DNA of 9,223 nucleotides. Source: Pseudomonadota bacterium. Its GTDB lineage: Bacteria > Pseudomonadota > Gammaproteobacteria > Xanthomonadales > Xanthomonadaceae. The notes beneath the pieces were generated by a model. That model was given only the letters and a program-made list of their open reading frames with translations, made no database searches and was not told the DNA's origin. Location: the NCBI GenBank assembly GCA_023423235.1, contig JAFAFY010000138.1, positions 1 through 9,223 of the forward strand, in the 5' to 3' direction. The position numbers were made by a program, and so were the translations under genes. This document shows positions 1-5,560 of this stretch, piece after piece (positions within the stretch are counted from its first letter, which is position 1; every line of letters begins with the position of its first letter).

Positions 1-768
1 GGCGTCGACGTGGAGACCCAGCCGATCCCGGTGATCCCGACCGTGCACTACAACATGGGCGGCATCCCGACCAACTACCACGGCGAAGTGGTGCAGCTGA
101 AGAACGGCGATCCGGACGCCGTGGTACCCGGGCTCTACGCCATCGGCGAGGCCGCCTGCGTGTCGGTGCACGGCGCCAACCGCCTGGGCTCGAACTCGCT
201 GCTCGACCTGGTGGTGTTCGGCCGCGCGGTCGCCAACCGCTGCGCCGAGACCATCACGCCCAACGCGCGCCACAAGCCGCTGGCCAAGGACGCCTGCGAC
301 AAGGCGCTGGCCAACCTGGACAAGCTGCGCAACGCCAGCGGCGACACGCCGACAGCGGTCATCCGCGACCGCATGCAGCGCACGATGCAGAACGATGCCG
401 CGGTGTTCCGCACCAGCAAGACCCTGGCCGAGGGCGTGGAGAAGATCCGCGAGATCCACGCCTCGTTCGCCGACGTCAAGGTCAGCGACCGGTCGATGGT
501 GTGGAACTCCGACCTGATCGAGACCATGGAGCTGCAGAACCTGCTGGGCCAGGCGCTGGCGACGATCGTCTCGGCCGAGAACCGCAAGGAGTCCCGCGGC
601 GCGCATGCACAGGAGGACTACCCCGAGCGCGACGACGTCAACTGGCAGAAGCACACCCTGTGCTGGGTGGACGAGGCCGGCAACACCACGATCGATTACC
701 GCCCGGTGCACATGTACACGCTCGACGATGAAGTCGAGATCGTGCCGCCGAAAGCACGCGTTTACTGA
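1..768 (+). CDS. sdhA: Succinate dehydrogenase flavoprotein subunit, C-terminal part (5' end outside window)
   Basis: SdhA oxidises succinate to fumarate and passes electrons through covalently bound FAD to SdhB, in the TCA cycle and respiratory complex II at the inner membrane. The reading frame is open from base 1, and the stop is TGA at 766-768. Only about 255 C-terminal residues of a protein usually near 590 are present, so the FAD-attachment histidine and the catalytic arginine lie upstream. Visible hallmarks are HYNMGGIPTNYHG, whose His codon at 46-48 matches the dicarboxylate-binding His354 of the E. coli enzyme. Next comes GLYAIGEAACVSVHGANRLG, whose Arg codon at 181-183 matches E. 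coli Arg399. The flavoprotein C-terminal domain follows, with DRSMVWNSDLIETMELQNLL and ENRKESRGAHAQEDYPERD. The protein ends with an acidic tail, DDEVEIVPPKARVY. sdhB follows, separated by an unusual repeat-filled gap. Identity is very secure. Confidence 0.97.
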   Translation, partial: GVDVETQPIPVIPTVHYNMGGIPTNYHGEVVQLKNGDPDAVVPGLYAIGEAACVSVHGANRLGSNSLLDLVVFGRAVANRCAETITPNARHKPLAKDACDKALANLDKLRNASGDTPTAVIRDRMQRTMQNDAAVFRTSKTLAEGVEKIREIHASFADVKVSDRSMVWNSDLIETMELQNLLGQALATIVSAENRKESRGAHAQEDYPERDDVNWQKHTLCWVDEAGNTTIDYRPVHMYTLDDEVEIVPPKARVY

Positions 769-773
769 CAGCC

Positions 774-864
774 GTGATTGGTGATTCGTGATTGGTGATT
801 CGCAAAAGCAGACGATGCGCGGATCCCGGCCTTATCGAATCACGAATCACTAATTACGAATCAC
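774..864. repeat. Heptad inverted repeat forming a long hairpin between sdhA and sdhB
   Basis: The left arm (774-801) is four heptamers in a row: GTGATTG, GTGATTC, GTGATTG, GTGATTC. The right arm (837-864) is four heptamers of the complementary kind: GAATCAC, GAATCAC, TAATTAC, GAATCAC. The arms can pair over 28 bases with four mismatches, plus one more G-C pair at 802/836, around a 33-base loop that contains GGATCC. The element is A/T-richer than the flanking coding DNA. It begins 5 bases after the sdhA stop and ends 9 bases before the sdhB ATG. Short heptad arrays of this flavour are, to my recollection, frequent between genes in Xanthomonadaceae. A role in mRNA stability or in setting the SdhA:SdhB ratio is inference. 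Confidence 0.9.
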
Positions 865-873
865 GGACTCCCC

Positions 874-1659
874 ATGGCAGAATTCACCCTCCCGAAGAAT
901 TCCAAGGTGCAGAAGGGCCGGCATTTCCCGGCCGCGCAGGGCGCCAAGCGCACGCGCACCTTCAAGGTCTACCGCTGGAATCCCGACGACGGCCGCAATC
1001 CCTCGACCGACACCTACGAGGTCGATCTCGACAAGTGCGGGCCGATGGTTCTCGACGCGCTGATCAAGATCAAGAACGAGATCGACCCGACGCTGACCTT
1101 CCGGCGTTCCTGCCGCGAGGGCATCTGCGGCTCGTGCGCGATGAACATCGACGGCACCAACACCCTGGCCTGCACGCGCGCGATTGCCGACTGCAAGAAG
1201 GACGAGGTGCCGATCTACCCGCTGCCGCACATGGAAGTGGTCAAGGATTTGATCCCGGACCTGACCCACTTCTATGCGCAGTACGCTTCGATCCAGCCCT
1301 GGCTGCGCACCCAGACCCCGGCGCCACCGGACCGCGAGCGCCTGCAGTCCAAGGAAGACCGCGCCAAGCTCGACGGCCTGTACGAATGCATCCTGTGCGC
1401 CTGCTGCTCGACCAGCTGCCCGAGCTACTGGTGGAACGGCGACCGTTACCTCGGCCCGGCCGTGCTGCTGCAGGCCTACCGCTGGATCATCGACAGCCGC
1501 GACGAGGACACTGGCAAGCGCCTGGACGACCTGGAAGACCCGTTCAAGCTCTACCGCTGCCACACCATCATGAACTGCGCACGGACCTGCCCCAAGGGCC
1601 TGAACCCGGCCAAGGCGATCGGCGAGATCAAGCGCCTGATGCTGGCGCGGCAGGGCTGA
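874..1659 (+). CDS. sdhB: Succinate dehydrogenase iron-sulfur subunit
   Basis: SdhB carries electrons from the SdhA flavin to ubiquinone through three iron-sulfur clusters. The 261 residues hold all the ligands. The [2Fe-2S] cluster uses C80, C85, C88 and C100 in an N-terminal ferredoxin-like domain. The [4Fe-4S] cluster uses C172, C175, C178 and C239. The [3Fe-4S] cluster uses C182, C229 and C235, assigned by analogy with E. coli SdhB. The quinone-site residues W186, W187, H230 and I232 match E. coli W163, W164, H207 and I209. The protein is about 23 residues longer than E. coli SdhB, mainly at the N terminus (basic and polar, residues 1-27). The ATG at 874 is the first in frame after the repeat. 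Its Shine-Dalgarno is weak: only GGA at 865-867, directly abutting the heptad hairpin. Identity is very secure; the start is likely. Confidence 0.98.
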   Translation: MAEFTLPKNSKVQKGRHFPAAQGAKRTRTFKVYRWNPDDGRNPSTDTYEVDLDKCGPMVLDALIKIKNEIDPTLTFRRSCREGICGSCAMNIDGTNTLACTRAIADCKKDEVPIYPLPHMEVVKDLIPDLTHFYAQYASIQPWLRTQTPAPPDRERLQSKEDRAKLDGLYECILCACCSTSCPSYWWNGDRYLGPAVLLQAYRWIIDSRDEDTGKRLDDLEDPFKLYRCHTIMNCARTCPKGLNPAKAIGEIKRLMLARQG

Positions 1660-1670
1660 GCGGCTGCGCC

Positions 1671-1697
1671 TGGCCGGTGCCTTGCAGGCATCGGCCG
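1671..1697 (+). other. Strong GC-rich hairpin just after sdhB
   Basis: GGCCGGTGCC (1672-1681) pairs with GGCATCGGCC (1687-1696) around the loop TTGCA. One internal G-T wobble and an outer T-G wobble give 11 pairs. The hairpin starts 11 bases after the sdhB stop. No T-run follows, so it is not a classical intrinsic terminator. It may protect the 3' end of the sdh message or partly separate sdhB from sdhE. The remainder of the 135-base gap (1660-1794) shows no other feature that I can support. Confidence 0.5.
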
Positions 1698-1794
1698 CAG
1701 TCCCGAACGCCCGGTCGCGGATGCTCGGGCAGGGCACGCCGAACGCGGTGAGCCTGGGCCGCGGAGCGCCGCTGGACTCTGGATCGAAGCCGGG

Positions 1795-2055
1795 ATGACC
1801 GACAGTCACGACAACGACGCCGAACTCGGCCGCCTGCGCTGGCGCAGCCGCCGCGGCATGCGCGAGCTCGACCGCCTGCTGGAACGCTGGCTGGACCGGC
1901 GCTGGGCGGTGGCTTCCGAAGCCGAACGCGGGCTTTTCCGACAGCTGCTGGAATGCGAGGACGATAGGTTGTGGCTCTGGTTCCTCGGCCATGAGCACCC
2001 GCAGGATGTCGACCTCGACGCGCTGGTCCAGTCCATCCGCACGCTGCCGCCTTGA
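1795..2055 (+). CDS. sdhE: SdhE, FAD assembly factor for succinate dehydrogenase (YgfY/CptB family)
   Basis: SdhE is a small soluble protein that binds SdhA and promotes covalent attachment of FAD. In E. coli it is also called YgfY or CptB. The 86-residue length fits the family (about 88). The family signature RGxxE is present as R20-G21-M22-R23-E24 within RRGMRELD, followed by the conserved region LLECEDDRLWLWFLGHEHP at residues 51-69. The predicted fold is all-helical, and there is no signal peptide or membrane segment. The ATG at 1795 gives the usual distance to the RGxxE motif. The sequence before it (GAAGCCGGG) is only a poor ribosome binding site. Its place downstream of sdhAB puts the assembly factor near its client genes, and the following YgfX-like gene overlaps its 3' end. 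Very likely correct. Confidence 0.93.
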   Translation: MTDSHDNDAELGRLRWRSRRGMRELDRLLERWLDRRWAVASEAERGLFRQLLECEDDRLWLWFLGHEHPQDVDLDALVQSIRTLPP

Positions 2056-2458
2056 GTGGCGGCCCTCGCGCCTCGCGGCCGCTGCGCTGGCGCTGCTGAC
2101 ACTCGCAGCGCCGCTGTCGATCCTTGCAAGCGAAATGCCGCGCTGGGCAGCCTGGCCGCTCGCGGTCGCGATCGCCCTGCACGGCATGTGCCTGGTCCGG
2201 CGTGAGCTGCGGCGCGCGCCGCGCATGCTGGTCGTCGATGGCGCCGCAGGACGCTGGCTGCTGGATGGCGTCGCCCTCGATGCCGCGCAACTGCACTGGC
2301 GCGGCCCGCTGGCACGGCTCATCTGGCGCGACGCCGATGGCCAGCGCCGGGTGCTGCTGTGGTGGCCCGACACGCTGCCGTCGGCGGCACGACGTGAACT
2401 GCGACTTGCCGCATCCGCATTTGCGACGCCACCGCGCCGGGGAACGATGGCACCATAG
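2006..2458 (+). CDS. Small membrane protein of the YgfX/CptA type
   Basis: The frame encodes 150 residues from the ATG at 2006. An alternative ATG at 1991 adds five residues and lengthens the overlap with sdhE from 50 to 65 bases. No in-frame ATG, GTG or TTG lies between 2006 and the first hydrophobic segment, so the gene must overlap sdhE. Two membrane segments lie at about residues 23-41 and 46-64, followed by a basic stretch (RRELRRAPR) and a soluble C-terminal domain of short beta-like stretches rich in Trp (HWRGPLARLIWRD, VLLWWPDTLP). This layout, and the position directly after sdhE, match YgfX (CptA) of E. coli, an inner-membrane protein encoded with SdhE. CptA was described as a toxin acting on MreB/FtsZ with CptB as antitoxin, though that role is debated. 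The family call rests on layout and context, with weak sequence similarity by eye. Confidence 0.68.
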   Translation: MSTSTRWSSPSARCRLEWRPSRLAAAALALLTLAAPLSILASEMPRWAAWPLAVAIALHGMCLVRRELRRAPRMLVVDGAAGRWLLDGVALDAAQLHWRGPLARLIWRDADGQRRVLLWWPDTLPSAARRELRLAASAFATPPRRGTMAP

Positions 2459-2539
2459 GCGTCCCTCGGCTCCGGCCCTGCGGGGCCTGCCGCGATCCGG
2501 CACCGCCCTGCGGATGCCCACCGCGCCCTCGACCCCTCC

Positions 2540-3781
2540 ATGCTCAGACCCATTCCCGCGGCCATCGGCCTGCGCTACCTGCGTGCCAAGCGCCGCAACG
2601 GTTTCATCTCCTTCATCTCGCTGGCCTCGATCCTCGGCATCGCCATCGGCGTGACCGTGCTGATCACCACGCTGGCGGTGATGAGCGGTTTCCAGAAGGA
2701 GATCCGCGACCGCATGCTGGGCATGGTCGCGCACGCGACGATCAGCGCCGACGGCGGCACGCTGCAGAACTGGGCGCGCGCGGTGGACGTGGCACGCGAG
2801 GACCCGCGCATCGCCGGCGCAGCCCCCTACATCGGCACCCAGGCGCTGCTGCGCGGCGTGCGCAACGAACCGGCGGCGATCCGCGCGGTCTCGCCAGAGG
2901 ACGAGGCAAGCGTGTCCGACCTCGGCACGGCCATGGTCCAGGGCGCGCTGTCGGACCTGCAGCCGGGCAGCTTCAACATCGTGCTGGGCCGCGAACTGGC
3001 GCTGTGGCTGGGGGTGGGCGTGGGCGACAGCGTGATCGTCACCACCGATTTTCAGGTCACGCCGATGGGCGCGGTGCCGCAGCTCAAGCGCTTCACCGTC
3101 AGTGGCATCTTCGAGGCCGGCTACCAGGATTTCGACCGCCGCCTGGCGGTGGTCAACCTGCGCGATGCCCAGCGCCTGCTGCGGGTGGGCGAGGGCGTCA
3201 CCGGCGTGCGCCTGAAGCTGCACGACATGGACCGCGCCTTCGATGTCGCCGCCGATCTTGCCCGCAGCCTGGGCGGCAGCTACATGGTCAGCGACTGGAG
3301 CCGCGAGAACGCCAACATGTTCCGGGCGCTGAAGCTGGAGAAGACCATGATCGGCATCCTGCTGTCGCTGATCATCGTCATGGGCTCGTTCAATCTGGTC
3401 GCCTCGCAGGTCAGCCTGGTGACCGACAAGCAGGCCGATATCGCCATCCTGCGCACCCTGGGGCTGACGCCCGGCGGGGTGATGCAGGTGTTCATGGTGC
3501 AGGGCACGATGATCGGCGTGATCGGCACGCTGCTGGGCATCACCGGCGGCCTGCTGCTGACCTTCAACCTGGAACACATCCTGCGCGGCATCGAACGCCT
3601 GTTCGGCGTGGTGCTGATGCCCGAGGACGTCTACTACGTCACCGGCCTGCCGATCGACCTGCAGGTCAGCGACGTGGTGATGATCGCCAGCGTGGCGCTG
3701 GTGATGGCGTTCCTGGCGACGATCTATCCCGCGTGGCGCGCCGCGCGCACGGCACCGGCAGAGGCGCTGCGTTATGAATGA
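2540..3781 (+). CDS. lolC: Lipoprotein-releasing ABC transporter permease, LolC (LolC/E/F family)
   Basis: This permease works with LolD in the inner membrane to extract outer-membrane lipoproteins and hand them to LolA. The 413 residues show the four-helix MacB/LolC topology: TM1 at about 25-48, a large periplasmic domain at about 50-268, then TM2 at 270-294, TM3 at 318-342 and TM4 at 379-398. N-terminal LRYLRAKRRNGFISFISLAS and the cytoplasmic stretch DKQADIAILRTLGLTPGG (296-313) are typical of LolC/LolE. Residues 171-185 (FQVTPMGAVPQLKRF) resemble the LolC 'Hook' loop that docks LolA, which favours LolC or the hybrid LolF over LolE. The ATG at 2540 has no clear Shine-Dalgarno. The 81-base gap before it holds only a small hairpin (2474-2487, GGCCC/GGGCC). 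The end overlaps lolD by 8 bases (ATGAATGA), suggesting coupled translation. Confidence 0.93.
   Translation: MLRPIPAAIGLRYLRAKRRNGFISFISLASILGIAIGVTVLITTLAVMSGFQKEIRDRMLGMVAHATISADGGTLQNWARAVDVAREDPRIAGAAPYIGTQALLRGVRNEPAAIRAVSPEDEASVSDLGTAMVQGALSDLQPGSFNIVLGRELALWLGVGVGDSVIVTTDFQVTPMGAVPQLKRFTVSGIFEAGYQDFDRRLAVVNLRDAQRLLRVGEGVTGVRLKLHDMDRAFDVAADLARSLGGSYMVSDWSRENANMFRALKLEKTMIGILLSLIIVMGSFNLVASQVSLVTDKQADIAILRTLGLTPGGVMQVFMVQGTMIGVIGTLLGITGGLLLTFNLEHILRGIERLFGVVLMPEDVYYVTGLPIDLQVSDVVMIASVALVMAFLATIYPAWRAARTAPAEALRYE
3760..3764 (+). promoter_or_regulatory. Ribosome binding site of lolD (AGAGG)
   Basis: AGAGG lies inside the last codons of lolC, 9 bases before the ATG at 3774. It supports that start, and hence the N-terminal extension of LolD, over an internal GTG at 3870. 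Confidence 0.6.
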
Positions 3782-4553
3782 CCCGAAACCCTGGATCGTG
3801 ACCGAGGTCGACGGCGAGCGGGTACTGCTGGTGCCTGCCGAAGATGACCGCCTGTCCGGTGATGTCCCGGTGCTCAGCGCCGAGAAGCTCGGCAAGACCT
3901 ACGCCGAGGGCAAGCTGCATACGCCGGTGTTCGATGGCCTGGATTTCGAGGTCCACGCCGGCGAGACCGTGGCGATCCTCGGCGCGTCCGGCGCCGGCAA
4001 GAGCACGCTGCTGCACCTGCTCGGTGGGCTGGACGTGCCGACCTCGGGCGAGGTGTTCGTCGCCGGCCAGCGCATGAGCGCGCTGTCGAACGCGGCGCGC
4101 GGCACCCTGCGCAACCGTGCGCTCGGCTTCGTCTACCAGTTCCACCACCTGCTGCCCGAGTTCACCGCGCTGGAGAACGTGATGCTGCCGGCGCTGCTCA
4201 ACGGCGCCAGCGATGCCGACGCGACCACCCGCGCACGCGACCTGCTGGAATCGGTGGGCCTGGGCCATCGCCTGGCGCACAAGCCCGGCGAACTGTCGGG
4301 CGGCGAGCGCCAGCGCGCCGCGGTCGCCCGCGCCCTGGTCAACAAGCCGGCCTGCGTGCTGGGCGACGAGCCCACCGGCAACCTCGACGAGCGCACCGCG
4401 GCGACGGTGTTCGAGCTGATGCTCGAACTCAACCGCGCCCAGCGCACCAGCCTGGTGCTGGTGACACACGACCGCCGCCTGGCGCGCAAGCTCGACCGGG
4501 TGATGGAACTGCACCAGGGCAAGCTGCGCGAAGTGCCGAAAGACGAGGTGTAG
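3774..4553 (+). CDS. lolD: Lipoprotein-releasing ABC transporter ATP-binding protein LolD
   Basis: LolD is the cytoplasmic ATPase that powers lipoprotein release by the LolC-type permease. All ABC motifs are intact: Walker A GASGAGKST at 70-78, Q-loop Q122 within YQFHHLLPEF, signature LSGGERQ at 174-180, Walker B ending in D198-E199, and switch His H232. The segments LLHLLGGLD and YQFHHLLP-FTALENV are nearly identical to E. coli LolD. At 259 residues it is longer than E. coli LolD (233). About 30 residues (WIVTEVDGERVLLVPAEDD and neighbours) precede the part that aligns. The start is supported by AGAGG 9 bases upstream. If the GTG at 3870 were used instead, the protein would have normal length. 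The gene overlaps lolC by 8 bases and faces the convergent transporter gene, so the Lol unit ends here. Confidence 0.95.
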   Translation: MNDPKPWIVTEVDGERVLLVPAEDDRLSGDVPVLSAEKLGKTYAEGKLHTPVFDGLDFEVHAGETVAILGASGAGKSTLLHLLGGLDVPTSGEVFVAGQRMSALSNAARGTLRNRALGFVYQFHHLLPEFTALENVMLPALLNGASDADATTRARDLLESVGLGHRLAHKPGELSGGERQRAAVARALVNKPACVLGDEPTGNLDERTAATVFELMLELNRAQRTSLVLVTHDRRLARKLDRVMELHQGKLREVPKDEV

Positions 4554-4567
4554 CGCGCCGGCGGAGC

Positions 4568-4583
4568 GACGCGACGCCGCGTC
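4568..4583. terminator. Weak hairpin between convergent lolD and transporter gene
   Basis: GACGCG (4568-4573) and CGCGTC (4578-4583) form a 6-base perfect stem with the loop ACGC, in the 45-base gap between the two convergent stop codons. The bases after it on the plus strand (TGCCTTGT) are only mildly T-rich. It could act as a weak bidirectional terminator, but the evidence is thin. Confidence 0.25.
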
Positions 4584-4598
4584 TGCCTTGTCGCGGGC

Positions 4599-5525
4599 CT
4601 ACTCGCCGGGCTTGGCCGCCTCGACCGGTGCATGGGTCGCGGCCTTGCGCGCCAGGCGCGCCTCGCGGTGGGCGATGTAGGCGTTGGCGGCCAGGATGAT
4701 GCTGGCGCCGGCCAGGGTCCAGCGGTCGATGCCCTCGTCGAACAGCAGCCAGCCCAGCAGCACGACCACCGGCAGCTGCATGAAACTGATCGGCGTCAGT
4801 GCCGAGACTTCGCCCAGCTTCAGGGCGCGGGTCCACAGCATGTGCCCGCCGGTGCCGAAGATGCCGGTCGCCACCACCCACAGCCAGGTGATGCCGCTGG
4901 GCCATTGCCACACCCACAGCGCGGGCAGCAGCGACATCGGCACCCACAGCAGCGTGGTCCAGATGACGATGCGGTCGGCCGGCTCCACCTTGGCCAGCAG
5001 CTTGATCTGGATCGAGACGATGCCGCTGAGCACCGCCGCGGCCACCGCGACCAGCATGCCGGCCGAGAACGCGCTCGACCACGGCCGCAGGATCACCAGC
5101 ACGCCGACGAAACCCAGCGCCACCGCGGTCCAGCGCCGCGCGCGGACCTGCTCGTGCAGGATGAACACCGCGGCGATGGTGACGAAGATCGGCGTCGAAT
5201 ACGACAGCGACACCGCCTGCGCCAGCGGCAGGTGGCCGATGGCCCAGAACCCGCAGAACATCGACACCACGCCGACGAAGCAGCGGAACAGGTAGCGCGG
5301 AAACTGGTCGGTCTTCAGGAAGCCGATGCCGCGCCCGGCGCGCAGCAGCAGCGGCAGCGCCACCAGCATGCCGAAGAAGTTGCGGAAGAACGCCACCTCG
5401 AAGGTATGCAGGGTGTCCGAGGCCAGACGGATGGCGATGACCATCAGCGCGAACAGCAGGGTGCTGCCGAGCATCAGCAGCGCCGCGCGCGCAGGCTGGC
5501 TGCGGGGCAGGTGCGGCTTCACCAT
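4599..5525 (-). CDS. EamA-family (drug/metabolite superfamily) membrane transporter
   Basis: The 308-residue product is a multi-spanning inner-membrane protein with about ten hydrophobic helices in two EamA repeats, roughly residues 14-146 and 156-286. Family hallmarks include FRNFFG after helix 2 (47-52), SLSYSTPIFVTIAAVFILHE at the end of the first repeat (106-125), with the conserved Pro and Glu, and the matching TPISFMQLPVVVLLGWLLFDE in the second (244-264). The cytoplasmic tail is polar (HREARLARKAATHAPVEAAK). DMT proteins export or import small metabolites, and the substrate cannot be told from sequence. The ATG at 5525 is preceded by a 14-base tandem repeat carrying two further ATGs in other frames. 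The gene is the last of a minus-strand run after pyrD and murB, 35 bases from murB, so it is probably co-transcribed. Confidence 0.88.
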   Translation of the reverse strand: MVKPHLPRSQPARAALLMLGSTLLFALMVIAIRLASDTLHTFEVAFFRNFFGMLVALPLLLRAGRGIGFLKTDQFPRYLFRCFVGVVSMFCGFWAIGHLPLAQAVSLSYSTPIFVTIAAVFILHEQVRARRWTAVALGFVGVLVILRPWSSAFSAGMLVAVAAAVLSGIVSIQIKLLAKVEPADRIVIWTTLLWVPMSLLPALWVWQWPSGITWLWVVATGIFGTGGHMLWTRALKLGEVSALTPISFMQLPVVVLLGWLLFDEGIDRWTLAGASIILAANAYIAHREARLARKAATHAPVEAAKPGE

Positions 5526-5550
5526 GTCACGCCCGGCATGTCACGTTCGG
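5523..5550. repeat. 14-base tandem repeat covering the transporter start codon
   Basis: Two units, 5523-5536 (CATGTCACGCCCGG) and 5537-5550 (CATGTCACGTTCGG), differ at two bases. A third CATG follows in register at 5551-5554. On the minus strand each unit supplies an ATG, at 5553, 5539 and 5525, one in each reading frame. The last is the transporter start. The first two open tiny frames: MPNVTCRA, ending 1 base before the transporter ATG, and MPGVTW, ending just inside the gene. Confidence 0.8.
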
Positions 5551-5560
5551 CATGGTGCGC

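Noticed and set aside
774..864. The repeat as a CRISPR array or integration site
   Set aside because: The units are contiguous 7-base repeats in inverted arms with no spacers, and no cas, integrase or transposase gene is nearby.
1795..2458. sdhE plus YgfX-like pair as a classical toxin-antitoxin module
   Set aside because: SdhE's established job is flavinylation of SdhA, and the genes sit beside sdhAB. The toxin-antitoxin reading of CptAB is contested and nothing in this sequence favours it.
2474..2487. Hairpin GGCCC-TGCG-GGGCC between the YgfX-like gene and lolC as a terminator
   Set aside because: The stem is only five pairs and no T-run follows. It is not convincing as a terminator in such GC-rich DNA.
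850..3895. Very long minus-strand open frames (about 571 and 755 codons) opposite sdhB, sdhE, the YgfX-like gene and lolC
   Set aside because: They lie opposite well-recognised genes, are rich in Arg, Ala, Gln and His, and show no family-like motifs. Such antisense frames are expected from strong G/C bias at third codon positions.
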